Assembly (NCBI GenBank): GCA_023410575.1
Contig: JAEYPP010000019.1
Location: 1-64,000, forward strand
Length of the DNA: 64,000 bases
Source of the DNA: Bacillota bacterium
GTDB taxonomy: Bacteria > Bacillota > Clostridia > Lachnospirales > Lachnospiraceae
Direction: 5' to 3'
The position numbers were made by a program, and so were the translations under genes. Below the pieces are notes generated by a model. It worked only from the letters and a program-made list of their open reading frames with translations. It was not told where the DNA came from and did not search any database. Positions 7,680 through 16,903 of this stretch are shown one piece after another (position 1 is the first letter of the stretch; each line of letters starts with the position of its first letter).

Positions 7680-9436
7680 TATTCACCCTCCTCTTCTGCT
7701 TTCGTTTCTCTCATATTTGGAATATATATCTCTATTTCGGTATACTCGCCCGGCTCACTACGTATCTGTATTACGTTATCGTAGTCACAGCTATAGCGTA
7801 TTCGATTGATTGTGCCACGTAAACCGAAACTTAACAAGAGCCCTTTTTCCTCCTCATTTGGCTCTATAATACTCCTTATCTTATCAGCACTCATTCCAAT
7901 ACCTGAATCGTATACAATAATATGTAAACCATTCTCATCCACATGGGTAGTGATTCGAATAACACACTTTTCTCCTTTTAGTCGCACTCCATGATAGATA
8001 CTATTTTCCACAAGTGGTTGAAGAATCAGTTTTGGTACCATAATATTAAGAGTAGCATCATCGATGATATATTCATCTTCAAATATATCTCCATACCGCA
8101 ACTTCTGTAATGCAAGGTATTCTTGGGTGATTCGTAACTCACGCTTTAATGAAATCTCACGGTTCCCTTTACTAAGAAAATTACGATAAAAGTTACCCAG
8201 AGTCTCAAGCGCATCATGTACTTTGCTTGCATTTTCCTGTACTGCCATATAGCTAATTGTTTCTAATGTATTATAAAGAAAATGCGGTTTAATTTGCTCA
8301 TGTAGTACACGCATTTCCGCCTTCTGTACATTCTTCTCATCCTCCAATAAGCGATTAAATAATGCATTCAGATATTCTATCATGCTATTATAACTTTCTG
8401 CCAACTGACCAATTTCATTATTTGGCATTCTTTCGTCAATTTTCTCAAGCCATCCCGACGATTTCGTACGTTGCATTGCAGCACTCAGATTTCCAATCGG
8501 TCGTGCTAAATTGATTGTAATGAAACCTGCACAAAACATGACCGATAAAATAAACGTTACCAGAATGATTACCATGGCAATCAATGTATCCCTTGGCAAA
8601 GTCCTAGAGCCATTGGCACTCACACATAAAACCACAAGTGGTTCTATTGCTAGTTTTCCTGCCATTATCTTCTTCTCACCTTCCAACACAACATCCTTAA
8701 AAACCATACTGCTACTATCGTAATCAACATTGTACAAATCTCCGATACTATCATTTCCAGCAAGAATTGTGCCATTAGTATCAAGGATACACATACCACT
8801 AGTATTCTGAAGTGTAAGAGCACTATCAAATACATTGCATGTTATATTCATGAAAAGCATTCCAATAAGGTTTTGCGAGTTTATGTCATAGATTGCACGC
8901 GACACAGTTAGTAATTGTTTACCATCTTCTCTTTTAATCATACCATTTGCATTAATCGAAACAATAGAAGATCCACGTGCATCAAGCACATTCTTCCGCT
9001 CCGCGCTGTTTTCATCGATATAATATTTAGCACCGCCTGTGCTTGCTAGATACTTTCTATCATTTCTAAATATAAATACTGAATCAACATTACTATATAA
9101 ATAATGTATCTCCGATATACTTGACCGAGCCTCATACTCCATATTTTTATTTGTCTCTTCAGCTTTTAAAAAGGTAACAACATTATCATTAATCATAATC
9201 AATCGTGTTAAATAATTATAGTTCACCAGTGTCGCTTTTATGGTTGACACCACATTATTGACTGACGTTTCTGATGTTCTCATCATAAAGTCTTCATCCG
9301 TTCGCTTACTTATAATAGAGGTTGCTACCATAAACATCATGCAGAAGAACAATAGCAAAATAATTAGCAATAACAAGGTTTTTTGTTGTAGAGTCATCTT
9401 AAAATCACTTTTTTTTCTATTGATGTTATGTCTCAT
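7679..9436 (-). CDS. Membrane sensor histidine kinase (YesM/LytS family)
   Basis: 585 residues. Transmembrane segments at about 18-42 and 283-308 enclose an extracellular sensing domain, probably Cache-like. A HAMP region follows (LARPIGNLSAAM onward), then the His_kinase domain with HEQIKPHFLYNTLE, where the histidine is phosphorylated. The ATPase domain has the N-box LQPLVENSIYHG and the G-box DSGIGMS. It likely senses an extracellular oligosaccharide and signals to the adjacent AraC-type regulator. It stands downstream of the ABC importer genes, a common arrangement in Lachnospiraceae. The start at 9436 has an AAGGATGAGGTG ribosome region. Confidence 0.92.
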   Translation of the reverse strand: MRHNINRKKSDFKMTLQQKTLLLLIILLLFFCMMFMVATSIISKRTDEDFMMRTSETSVNNVVSTIKATLVNYNYLTRLIMINDNVVTFLKAEETNKNMEYEARSSISEIHYLYSNVDSVFIFRNDRKYLASTGGAKYYIDENSAERKNVLDARGSSIVSINANGMIKREDGKQLLTVSRAIYDINSQNLIGMLFMNITCNVFDSALTLQNTSGMCILDTNGTILAGNDSIGDLYNVDYDSSSMVFKDVVLEGEKKIMAGKLAIEPLVVLCVSANGSRTLPRDTLIAMVIILVTFILSVMFCAGFITINLARPIGNLSAAMQRTKSSGWLEKIDERMPNNEIGQLAESYNSMIEYLNALFNRLLEDEKNVQKAEMRVLHEQIKPHFLYNTLETISYMAVQENASKVHDALETLGNFYRNFLSKGNREISLKRELRITQEYLALQKLRYGDIFEDEYIIDDATLNIMVPKLILQPLVENSIYHGVRLKGEKCVIRITTHVDENGLHIIVYDSGIGMSADKIRSIIEPNEEEKGLLLSFGLRGTINRIRYSCDYDNVIQIRSEPGEYTEIEIYIPNMRETKAEEEGE

Positions 9437-9592
9437 ATCTACACCTCATCCTTGTATATTGAAGTAAACTCTAAAACTTAATTGCCACTCTTTACCATAA
9501 TTTCATGATATCACATATATATGCCATTTTCAATATTTATGATAAGGTAAGCTAAACAAGCCTCCTTTTTCCTTCTTTTGGGACGCTTTATT

Positions 9593-9641
9593 TATATACT
9601 AGAAGTGTGCAAAGCTTCGCTGGACACTCTCCTAGTATATA
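9593..9641. repeat. Intergenic repeat type C/B composite
   Basis: A 10-bp stem TATATACTAG (9593-9602) / CTAGTATATA (9632-9641) encloses AAGTGTGCAAAGCTTCGC..ACACTC, which resembles the type B core. Just before it, at 9570-9590, is a degraded form of the GCGTCC/GGACGC hairpin seen at 1198 and 62719. It abuts the T-run of the next terminator. Confidence 0.5.
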
Positions 9642-9644
9642 AAA

Positions 9645-9688
9645 AAGGCCCGGACTCTGCCATTACTTAAAACAGAGTTCGAAGCCTT
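9645..9688 (-). terminator. Terminator of the sugar permease gene
   Basis: On the minus strand, AAGGCTTCGAACTCTG pairs imperfectly with 9645-9659 and is followed by six Ts. It lies 23 bases after the stop codon of the permease ending at 9712. The kinase and regulator downstream therefore probably depend on read-through or their own promoter. Confidence 0.7.
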
Positions 9689-9711
9689 AATTAACAAAAT
9701 ATAACTTACTG

Positions 9712-10626
9712 CTAACCTTTAATTGCACCAGCAATAAAGCTGTCTTGGATCTTCTTACTAAAGAATATGTAGAAGATAAGTGTTGGGAACGTCGCCAAAA
9801 CTAACGCAGCACCAATTGGGCCCCACCGAGCTGTATACTGCCCAGCCAGTGACTGAACAGCAGTAGGCAATGTCTTATGTTGCGAATTACTAAAGAAGAG
9901 ATTTGCAAACATCAACTCATTCCAACACTGTAGGAATGTATAGATAGATACTGTTGCCACAGCTGGTTTCATCAAAGGCACAATTATTCTGAAGAAGATT
10001 CTCCATGTACTACAGCCATCAATACATGCTGCTTCATCAAGTTCCATCGGTATCTCTTGCATAAAACCTGTACATATAAGTATGCCCATAGCTAGTGAGA
10101 ATGCTGCGTAAGGTATAATCAATGCAGCATAAGTATATAGCCAATGCAATCTTGAAAGAGTAACATAGATTGGCACTAAGGAAACATGGATAGGAATTGT
10201 TAATCCAAGCATAAAAAAGCTATTCATAACCTTTCTTCCCTTCCAGACGAATCTAGTCAGTGCAAAAGTTGCCATAAGAGATACAAACATAACTATCATA
10301 ATAGTAGCAATGGCAATTATGATACTACTTATCATTGCTGAACCAATATTTCCTACCTCAACCGCTTCGCTATAATTACTCCAGAGCCAATTATTTGGAA
10401 GACCGGCAACATTTGCGCCAAATATTTCGGTATTGTCCTTGAGCGAAAAAGTAAACATCCAGTAAATAGGAAATAGGTTAATTAATGCCCAGAAACCTAA
10501 TATAATATAGATTGCTATCTCTTTGCCACTCTTTTTCTTCTTATGAGCGGGTTTTTGTTTTCTATAGTCTGTAACTCTACTATTTTTCACGTTTTCAGCC
10601 CTCCTTATTCTTGAATATTCTGCCAA
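9712..10626 (-). CDS. Carbohydrate ABC transporter permease (MalG/LacG type)
   Basis: 304 residues with six predicted membrane segments from about residue 36. The EAA loop that contacts the ATPase is EAACIDGCSTWRIFFRIIVP. It ends in the KKIQDSFIAGAIKG tail typical of CUT1-family MalG-like permeases. The start overlaps the end of the first permease gene by 32 bases, which implies translational coupling. With the partner permease and binding protein it forms an importer for oligosaccharides. No ATPase gene is in the cluster, so a shared MsmK/UgpC-type ATPase elsewhere in the genome probably powers it. The basic first 30 residues are an unusual cytoplasmic extension. Confidence 0.93.
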   Translation of the reverse strand: MAEYSRIRRAENVKNSRVTDYRKQKPAHKKKKSGKEIAIYIILGFWALINLFPIYWMFTFSLKDNTEIFGANVAGLPNNWLWSNYSEAVEVGNIGSAMISSIIIAIATIMIVMFVSLMATFALTRFVWKGRKVMNSFFMLGLTIPIHVSLVPIYVTLSRLHWLYTYAALIIPYAAFSLAMGILICTGFMQEIPMELDEAACIDGCSTWRIFFRIIVPLMKPAVATVSIYTFLQCWNELMFANLFFSNSQHKTLPTAVQSLAGQYTARWGPIGAALVLATFPTLIFYIFFSKKIQDSFIAGAIKG

Positions 10627-11476
10627 TTACCAAAGCAAAAGCAAAACATAATAAGATGAGTAGGACAGCAATCGTACTTCCCATACCATATCTATTGCGA
10701 TTGAACAACATAGAAATCATCAATGTACTTGGTACCTCAGTTGCATGGAATGGTCCACCATTGGTCAATACATAGATTAAGTCGTAAGACTTAAGAGATC
10801 CAGTAACTGCAAAAATTACACTTATTTTCAAAATAGGCTTTATGTAAGGTAAAACAATATAGCGGTTTACCTGTCCTTCTTTTGCTCCATCAATCATTGC
10901 TGCTTCACGATACTCGGTAGGAACGCTCTTAATACCTGCATATAATAATAGCATATGATAACCAACATACTGCCATAAGGTAGGCACGAAAGCCGCACCT
11001 AGTGCCGTTGCTTTATCACCTAACCACATCTTTGCCCAGCTTTCCAAACCAATTGCTCTAAAAAATTCATTCAGAAGACCGTAGTCTGGATTGTAAATTT
11101 TTAAGAAAAGCTGTCCAATAACAACCGTTGAAATTAGCACAGGCATAAAATAAATTGAAAGGAAACCACGCTCACCTTTTCTACCCTTACCAAGAAGAAG
11201 AGCCAAACCCAATGAAATAGGCAACTGAATTACAACTGAGAGTAATGCTAACAGTAACGAATTTCCTAAAGCTTTGACAAAGCCTATTGAGTTACTAGTA
11301 AACAATTCCTTATAATTATCAAATCCAACAAAAACTTTCTTTCCAATTCCATTCCAATCATAAAAACTAAAATATCCAGAAATAAAGATCGGCGCAACAA
11401 GAATAAGTACAAATAATAATAATGCAGGGAGAATAAATAATAAAATTGTTAGTTTATTACTATAAAGTTTTTTCAT
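10595..11476 (-). CDS. Carbohydrate ABC transporter permease (MalF/UgpA type)
   Basis: 293 residues with six hydrophobic segments. The EAA loop reads EAAMIDGAKEGQVNRYIVLP, the CUT1 family signature. The length matches short MalF-like permeases without the large periplasmic loop. It follows the binding-protein gene after 144 bases containing a stem-loop, and overlaps the second permease. It forms the membrane channel together with the product of 9712-10626. Confidence 0.93.
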   Translation of the reverse strand: MKKLYSNKLTILLFILPALLLFVLILVAPIFISGYFSFYDWNGIGKKVFVGFDNYKELFTSNSIGFVKALGNSLLLALLSVVIQLPISLGLALLLGKGRKGERGFLSIYFMPVLISTVVIGQLFLKIYNPDYGLLNEFFRAIGLESWAKMWLGDKATALGAAFVPTLWQYVGYHMLLLYAGIKSVPTEYREAAMIDGAKEGQVNRYIVLPYIKPILKISVIFAVTGSLKSYDLIYVLTNGGPFHATEVPSTLMISMLFNRNRYGMGSTIAVLLILLCFAFALVIGRIFKNKEG

Positions 11477-11500
11477 CTTGATTCCTTCCCTATAGATAAA

Positions 11501-11549
11501 AAGCGGTTCCCTGATGGCTTTAATCGAGACAATCGTTAGGGAACCGCTT
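11501..11549 (-). terminator. Intercistronic stem-loop between binding protein and permease genes
   Basis: The 12-bp stem AAGCGGTTCCCT / AGGGAACCGCTT is followed on the minus strand by TTTTT. Such hairpins after sugar-binding-protein genes act as leaky terminators or 3' stabilisers, so more binding protein than permease is made. Confidence 0.75.
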
Positions 11550-11620
11550 ATTTTTAATCGAATGAGAATATCATATTATGAATTCTCGTTCATTAGTAAA
11601 TTACAATATACTTCCCGCTA

Positions 11621-12949
11621 TTACTGAAGATCTGCATCAAGACCTGCAGCACAATCCTTACTATTAATTACGTTACCATAAGCTTGCATTACATAATCAA
11701 GGTAAATGCCTTGATTCTCAGCTGATAAGAAATTATCACCAAACAATACACTACCACTAGCATTAGCAACGATATCAGATACAGCAAGTGCTAAAGGATC
11801 TTTACCTTCTACAACATAATCAGGTGTGAATACTGGAATACCATTACCACCCTCGTCACCACGTCTTGAAAGATTCTTAGCAAGTTCAAAACATAATTTT
11901 GCAGCTACTTCTGGGTTCTCACAGCTAGCAGAAACAGCAAGTGCGTCATTAGAACCACCAATAACAGCATTTTCACCAGGAGTTAACTCTGGGAATTGAC
12001 CAACCTGCATCTTAGCAGTAACGCCATTTAGAGCAAAATCGGCAATGTTCCAAGTACCATTCTGATAGAAAGCATACTTGTCAGCCATAAAGTTAGCTTT
12101 AACTTCATCGTTAGTAAGAGCAGCACTAGCTGGATCAAAGTATCCCTTACTAACCATTTCCTGTAACTTATCAACAGCACTGTAGAACTTATCGTTAGCC
12201 CATGGAGTAGTCTTTGTATAAAAATCTTTAAGTGTCTGAGCACCAACACTCTTTACAACCATTGGCTCAAAATACTCGGATACAGCCCATTGCTCTTTAC
12301 CAGAACAACCGAAAGGAGAGATTCCCTTTGCTAAAAGAGCGTCACAACATGCTGTTAACTCTTCGTATGTAGTTGGAATATGATCATAACCAACTTGAGC
12401 AAGAAGATCCATATTTGCAAACAAACCTACGATATTAAAGTAGTAAGGTACAGCATATAATTTGCCATCAAATGAATGGTTGCCTAACATAGACTCAGCC
12501 ATCTGACCTTTGTAGTTAGCTTCATACTCATCTTGTAAGCAGTAAATACGACCAGCGTCAACGAATTCCTTCAAGAAGCCCATACCCCATGTAAAGAAGA
12601 TATCAGGTAATTCATCAGCAGCTGCTGCTGCTTTTAGCTTTGGTTTGTAATCCTGATTCTGAGTAGCGTCCCAAGTGAAATTAACTTCTGGATGAGCTGC
12701 TTTTAAATCAGCGACAGCGTCTTCATAAGCTTTACGGTTTGAATCACTTTCTACAGCGATACACCACATAGTAATGTCTACAGGTTCAGCTGCAACCGGT
12801 TCAGTTGCTTTTGGTTCTTCAGTTGCTTTTGGTGCTTCAGTAGCTGCAGGTGCTGTAGTAGGTGCAGGATCCTCTTTTTTGTCGGAATTACATCCAACTA
12901 AAGAGAATACCATTCCCACAGTCAGTAATAAAGCGGTTACTTTTTTCAT
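11621..12949 (-). CDS. Extracellular sugar-binding lipoprotein of an ABC transporter (CUT1)
   Basis: 442 residues. The signal peptide ends in the lipobox LVGC with C20, and a low-complexity linker rich in Pro, Ala, Glu and Thr follows (about 24-55). The remaining 380 residues are a family 1 solute-binding protein (WCIAVESDSNRKAYEDAV start, ADELPDIFFTWG segment). It captures an oligosaccharide outside the cell and delivers it to the two permeases downstream. The start has a strong AGGAGG site at 12954-12959. It is the first gene of the importer group. The substrate is not identifiable; the nearby GH43 enzyme makes a xylan or arabinan fragment plausible. Confidence 0.93.
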   Translation of the reverse strand: MKKVTALLLTVGMVFSLVGCNSDKKEDPAPTTAPAATEAPKATEEPKATEPVAAEPVDITMWCIAVESDSNRKAYEDAVADLKAAHPEVNFTWDATQNQDYKPKLKAAAAADELPDIFFTWGMGFLKEFVDAGRIYCLQDEYEANYKGQMAESMLGNHSFDGKLYAVPYYFNIVGLFANMDLLAQVGYDHIPTTYEELTACCDALLAKGISPFGCSGKEQWAVSEYFEPMVVKSVGAQTLKDFYTKTTPWANDKFYSAVDKLQEMVSKGYFDPASAALTNDEVKANFMADKYAFYQNGTWNIADFALNGVTAKMQVGQFPELTPGENAVIGGSNDALAVSASCENPEVAAKLCFELAKNLSRRGDEGGNGIPVFTPDYVVEGKDPLALAVSDIVANASGSVLFGDNFLSAENQGIYLDYVMQAYGNVINSKDCAAGLDADLQ

Positions 12950-13000
12950 AATTCTCCTCCTATAAAAATGTTTTTTAATTTATGTTAATGTGATAAAACT

Positions 13001-13039
13001 CTTAACTAACATACAGCATGACGCTGTATGTTAGTTAAG
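13001..13039 (-). terminator. Hairpin after the DUF lipoprotein gene
   Basis: A perfect 17-bp inverted repeat (13001-13017 with 13023-13039) with a 5-nt loop begins 20 bases after the lipoprotein stop codon. GAGTTTTATC follows on the minus strand. It separates the lipoprotein gene from the binding-protein gene. Confidence 0.7.
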
Positions 13040-13059
13040 TTTCTCACATTATCATCTAA

Positions 13060-13647
13060 TTACTTGGCTTCTGTCTTGACCATCTGCCATGGATATTTAA
13101 TATGTAACATATTGCCTTCTATTTGGTAATAGCACATTAATTCGTCATAATATTGTTCTAAGTAATTAAGATTAAATGTAGAATCCTTTTCATTAACTGT
13201 ATAGGTACCTGGAAAATAACCATCCTCAAGGAATTCTCCACCCTCAGTAAAGATATAAGACCATTTACCATCCTTAGCGGACCATTCACCTACTAGCCCA
13301 TCTGGCTCACCCTCACCAGAATATGTATATGTAGTACTCATGTACAAAACTATTCCTCTATCATTAACTTCATAGCGTAACTGTAATGCCTCACCGTCTG
13401 CATCCTCTAACTTTATAAATTGACTGTCGCATTCAAAGGTATATTCCTTATTCTCATACTTGGCAGTACCATCTTCACGAAATACTACTATTTCCGTCTC
13501 TTCATCGTGTGAATACGCCCAACTTCCACATATCTCTAATGCTTCCTTAGATAACTTACTATTAGCATTCTTACTTTTACATGCTGTCACCGACATTAAC
13601 ACAAGTACTACAACGAAAAAAAATAAATAATAATTTCTTCTCTTCAT
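13060..13647 (-). CDS. Lipoprotein with two lipocalin-like beta repeats, unknown function
   Basis: 195 residues. The lipoprotein signal has lipobox VTAC with C23. The mature part contains two similar blocks, about 41-85 (GSWAYSHDEETEIVVF) and 124-170 (GEWSAKDGKWSYIFTEGG). Each resembles the small beta-barrel halves found in hypothetical lipoproteins of Clostridia (DUF5640-like). No catalytic motif is seen. It is a single gene with its own terminator and faces the importer operon on the same strand, so a link with sugar uptake is possible but not shown. Confidence 0.7.
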   Translation of the reverse strand: MKRRNYYLFFFVVVLVLMSVTACKSKNANSKLSKEALEICGSWAYSHDEETEIVVFREDGTAKYENKEYTFECDSQFIKLEDADGEALQLRYEVNDRGIVLYMSTTYTYSGEGEPDGLVGEWSAKDGKWSYIFTEGGEFLEDGYFPGTYTVNEKDSTFNLNYLEQYYDELMCYYQIEGNMLHIKYPWQMVKTEAK

Positions 13648-13840
13648 ATGTTTACCTCTTTCTTATCCCATTATATATTTATTTTCCAAGAACAGGAATG
13701 TAATATTTTTACTTCAATTAGCATAATTTTTACCTATTTAACCTTATTTTTAGTATTTTTTATGTGTAAATTATACAATGCAGATTAAATGTACGTTGAT
13801 ATCACTGTTTATTTCCCCAAAAAAAGCACACTTAAGTCTA

Positions 13841-13883
13841 AAAAAATAATCTGAGTAACTAATTGTTGTTCAGATTATTTTTT
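13841..13883. terminator. Bidirectional terminator hairpin after the LUD gene
   Basis: The 14-bp stem AAAAAATAATCTGA / TCAGATTATTTTTT has a 15-nt loop. It gives a T-run on either strand and lies 42 bases after the LUD stop codon. The rest of 13648-13925 shows no gene. Confidence 0.75.
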
Positions 13884-13925
13884 GCAAAAAATATGTTATT
13901 ATTAACGAGTATGTAAACGCTCTAC

Positions 13926-14531
13926 TTAAAAACCCAGTTCTTCATCAATAAGAAGTACCTCTGCCTCTGTACCACATGGCTTCAAATAGTGAATTAACAA
14001 ACTGCAGCAAATCCTCTGTGGGCTCTTGCAATCGTAACAATGATCGCCTTTTTTCGCACAAGGTGTGTTTACCCCAAATCTCATGGCATTCTTTGGAGAT
14101 GCTATATTACGTACTCGCCAAATTGCCTTTTCTAAATTTTCTTCAATCTTATTCGTTCCAATAATGTAAAATACCTTCTTATGGCCAAACAGGGAGCCAG
14201 CTAGGCGATTTCCAGTACAGTCTAAATTCACAATCTCACCATTCTCAGTAAGGGCATTGGCTGACAAAAAATAGTACTCAGTATCTAAGGATTTCATTTT
14301 TGTACTTTCGTTAGTTTCTCCCTCATTCGGAAAATCTGGCGCCAAGATAATATTCTTTTTTGATAATGCTTCCAATAGGTTTAAGTCCGTTAATGTTCTA
14401 GATCCTCCAAATCCTATTGTTTTGCTTTCAATGGTGTCCTCTAGATAATTAACTGCTTCATCCCCTGTAGGAAAGAAGTTCACCTTATAACCATTAGCTT
14501 CTAATGACTCTATTGTTTTCTCAATATTCAT
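13926..14531 (-). CDS. LUD-domain protein (LutC/YkgG-like)
   Basis: 201 residues covering one LUD domain, with the opening GDEAVNYLEDT and the typical IGFGGSRTLTDLNL and NLDCTGNRLAG segments. Family members include LutC of the lactate-oxidising iron-sulfur complex, but many stand-alone clostridial copies have no assigned role. Near the C-terminus is a cysteine-rich stretch, CAKKGDHCYDCKSPQRICC, which suggests metal or cluster binding. There is no LutA or LutB beside it, so lactate use cannot be inferred. The start at 14531 follows AAAGGGAGAAAAG. Confidence 0.85.
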   Translation of the reverse strand: MNIEKTIESLEANGYKVNFFPTGDEAVNYLEDTIESKTIGFGGSRTLTDLNLLEALSKKNIILAPDFPNEGETNESTKMKSLDTEYYFLSANALTENGEIVNLDCTGNRLAGSLFGHKKVFYIIGTNKIEENLEKAIWRVRNIASPKNAMRFGVNTPCAKKGDHCYDCKSPQRICCSLLIHYLKPCGTEAEVLLIDEELGF

Positions 14532-14761
14532 TCACTTTTCTCCCTTTCTTTATCCTTGTATTATCCCTTTTGATTTTCATCAGCACTTTTACATATGTTT
14601 TCCTTACTAATTAGGTTGTGCTTATTATAATACAGATATAAACATGAAGATAGTACGCACTTTATTGTGCGATACTTACTAAATAGAAAGTTAAGTACTC
14701 TCCACGACATAAAGTGCTCTTTTGAATGATATTAATACGTTAGGCAAGAAAGAACCCTAAG

Positions 14762-15622
14762 CTACCTATTGTTTTCACAACTGGAACTAAAAAAAGCAAC
14801 CGCAATAGCTCCAGGTCCTGCGTGAGTCCCAATGGCACCTCCAACCGTTATTATGTCAAGTTCATCTGTCGATTCCTTCCAAAGTTTTTCACAATCTTTC
14901 ATATATTTTTGTATGAGTGTATCATCAAGACCTGTGTATCCCAAAAAATATGGCATGTTAAAATCAATTCCACCTGTCAAAGTAATTTGCTCTTCCAATA
15001 GATTATTACCCTTTTTAGAACCTCGTGCCTTTCCTAGTACAACAATTTCACCATCTTTTATAGCGATGACAGGTTTAATTGAAAACATTCCTCCGATTGC
15101 TGCAACTGTACTAGAGATTCTCCCACCTTTTTTTAGGTACTCAAGTGTGTCTAAAAGAGCAATCATGTGGATTTGCTTTTTCTTCGTTTCAAGCATTTCA
15201 ACAATTGTGCATATGTCTAACCCCTTATCTTTTAAACGTAACCCATACTCAATCAAAGCTCTCTCACCTACAGTTACATTTTCACTGTCAATTACATAAG
15301 CCATATCCTTATAATTCTGAACAGCAATACAAGCGCTTTGATAAGTTCCTGATAATTTTCCTGATACAGTCACGATTATCACCTGTTCTCCATCTATTCT
15401 CGCCTGTTTTAATACCTCTTCAAAATCATAAGGTGCTGCTTGACTTGTAGTCGGAAGTTCATCCGTCTCTATCAATCGTTCATAAAACTCTCTATGTGTC
15501 ATATTCACACCATCTAGAAATTCATTATCTCCAAAACATATGTGTAATGGAATAATGGTAACATCGTCTCTCATATTCTGTTCAATATCTGATGCACTAT
15601 CAGTCACAAATCTAATCGCCAT
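14762..15622 (-). CDS. DegV-family fatty-acid-binding protein
   Basis: About 286 residues. DegV proteins bind a fatty acid between two lobes. In Firmicutes they are the FakB subunits, which hand exogenous fatty acids to the kinase FakA. Visible family features are RFVTDSASD at the start, TSQAAPYDF, VTVSGKLSGTYQSA and the GGRISSTVAAIGGMFSIKPV block. An upstream in-frame ATG at 15634 abuts its own AAAGG sequence. The ATG at 15622 lies 12 bases after AAAGG and fits better. No fakA is in the window. The FakB role is from family knowledge. Confidence 0.88.
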   Translation of the reverse strand: MAIRFVTDSASDIEQNMRDDVTIIPLHICFGDNEFLDGVNMTHREFYERLIETDELPTTSQAAPYDFEEVLKQARIDGEQVIIVTVSGKLSGTYQSACIAVQNYKDMAYVIDSENVTVGERALIEYGLRLKDKGLDICTIVEMLETKKKQIHMIALLDTLEYLKKGGRISSTVAAIGGMFSIKPVIAIKDGEIVVLGKARGSKKGNNLLEEQITLTGGIDFNMPYFLGYTGLDDTLIQKYMKDCEKLWKESTDELDIITVGGAIGTHAGPGAIAVAFFSSSCENNR

Positions 15623-15845
15623 AATTAATTTCATCCTTTATCAATATTAATTTTACTATTACTGTTCTGTATCATTCTTCTTAATACAATACACTAATCG
15701 TTATCCACATCTTGCAATGATGTTGCGACCAAATTCTCCTCTTTGCAAATCAGTCTAGACTAATTCGCTAGCCCTTTTCGTTCACTTGAATCCACATCAT
15801 AATGATTATTGTATCCTAAATATTTCATCTATAGACACTACCTTC

Positions 15846-16469
15846 TCAAATCTGTACTTTTTCGCACCACTTTTCCAATGCACATTTTTCGCAATGACAT
15901 TTTCTTGCCATACATACTGTTCTACCATGGTAGATTAATTGAAAGTTGATACGATTCCAATATTCCTTTGGTAAAACTTGCATTAACTCCTTTTCTACCT
16001 GTACTGGATTACTTCCTTTCGCCCATCCAAGCCTTTTTGCGATACGAAGTACATGGGTATCAACTGTTACACCAGGAATCCCATAAGCATCCGCCAAAAA
16101 TAAAGTTGCTGATTTTCTTCCTACTCCAGCAAGCGTTACTAAATCCTCGATATTTTTTGGAAGTATTCCATTATAATTCAGAATAATTTGTGAGCAGCAT
16201 CTTTTCATATTTTTTGCTTTACTTTTATATAAGCCTATTGTCTTAATATAGGATTCAATTTCTTCCTCACTAGCTTCTGCCATTTCCTCAATCGTAGTAA
16301 ATCGCTCCCACAACTTTGGCAGTACTTCGTACACTTGTTTATCTGTACTTTGTGCACTTAACATAATTGCTAATAAGAGTTGCCATTCTTCATAATGTAA
16401 AAAACTTTCTTTGGAAGTTCCATATTCTTGGTCTAACGTCAATAATATATTAAATAATGAATCTTTCAT
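15846..16469 (-). CDS. nth: Endonuclease III (DNA glycosylase/AP lyase)
   Basis: 207 residues, standard length. It removes oxidised pyrimidines and cuts at abasic sites. The helix-hairpin-helix with catalytic lysine is LAGVGRKSA (K119), and the catalytic aspartate is D137 in VTVDTH. The C-terminal iron-sulfur loop has the exact C-x6-C-x2-C-x5-C spacing (C186, C193, C196, C202). All catalytic and cluster residues are intact. It stands alone on the minus strand. Confidence 0.96.
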   Translation of the reverse strand: MKDSLFNILLTLDQEYGTSKESFLHYEEWQLLLAIMLSAQSTDKQVYEVLPKLWERFTTIEEMAEASEEEIESYIKTIGLYKSKAKNMKRCCSQIILNYNGILPKNIEDLVTLAGVGRKSATLFLADAYGIPGVTVDTHVLRIAKRLGWAKGSNPVQVEKELMQVLPKEYWNRINFQLIYHGRTVCMARKCHCEKCALEKWCEKVQI

Positions 16470-16570
16470 TCTACATAACCTTTCTAATCAAGATATCCTT
16501 ATTATATCATGAAATCTAATCCAGTTTCTAACTTATATGGACTTACCAGTATATGCATAAAAACAATAAA

Positions 16571-16617
16571 GGAACCATAACAGATTAGAAATTCCTAAAA
16601 TCTACTACGGTTCCATA
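16571..16617 (-). terminator. Terminator-like hairpin
   Basis: GGAACC..GGTTCC arms enclose an inner pairing AGATT/AATCT. It lies just downstream of the small ORF at 16640-16843 on the minus strand. Confidence 0.5.
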
Positions 16618-16639
16618 TATCCTTTTATTTAAAAAAGTG

Positions 16640-16843
16640 TTACTTTATATCTTTCTCTAAAAGGTGATTGCTAATTAACTGATTTACACGCTCGGGATAT
16701 TTGACAATCTCAATCTGATCGTCATTAAATAGCTTTACCTTATGATTAAACATTGTCTTTCGGCTAAATCCTTTCATTAGGTATTTAAAATGTTCAAATA
16801 ATAGAAAGTTTTCAATAAATGCAGTGTAGTTCTCACCTAACAT
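16640..16843 (-). CDS. Small hypothetical protein or gene remnant
   Basis: 67 residues, not recognised. The composition is plausible for a coding sequence (FIENFLLFEHFKYLMKGF, then IEIVKYPERVNQLISNHL). A terminator-like hairpin follows, but there is no ribosome site before the ATG at 16843. It may be the C-terminal remnant of a longer gene that once continued toward 16900. It sits 60 bases after the end of the amidotransferase-fold pair on the same strand. Confidence 0.3.
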   Translation of the reverse strand: MLGENYTAFIENFLLFEHFKYLMKGFSRKTMFNHKVKLFNDDQIEIVKYPERVNQLISNHLLEKDIK

Positions 16844-16903
16844 AAATTATGTTTGTCATCCCATACTCTTAACATTTCCTTGTGCGAAATGGCGGTCCAT
16901 TGT

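Noticed and set aside
12774..12965. Plus-strand frame rich in Ala, Gly and Ser opposite the binding-protein gene
   Set aside because: It is antisense to the low-complexity linker and signal peptide of the sugar-binding lipoprotein.
13911..13925. TGTAAACGCTCTAC, a possible CcpA (cre) site
   Set aside because: The second half of the consensus is broken, and it sits next to the end of the LUD gene rather than at a promoter.
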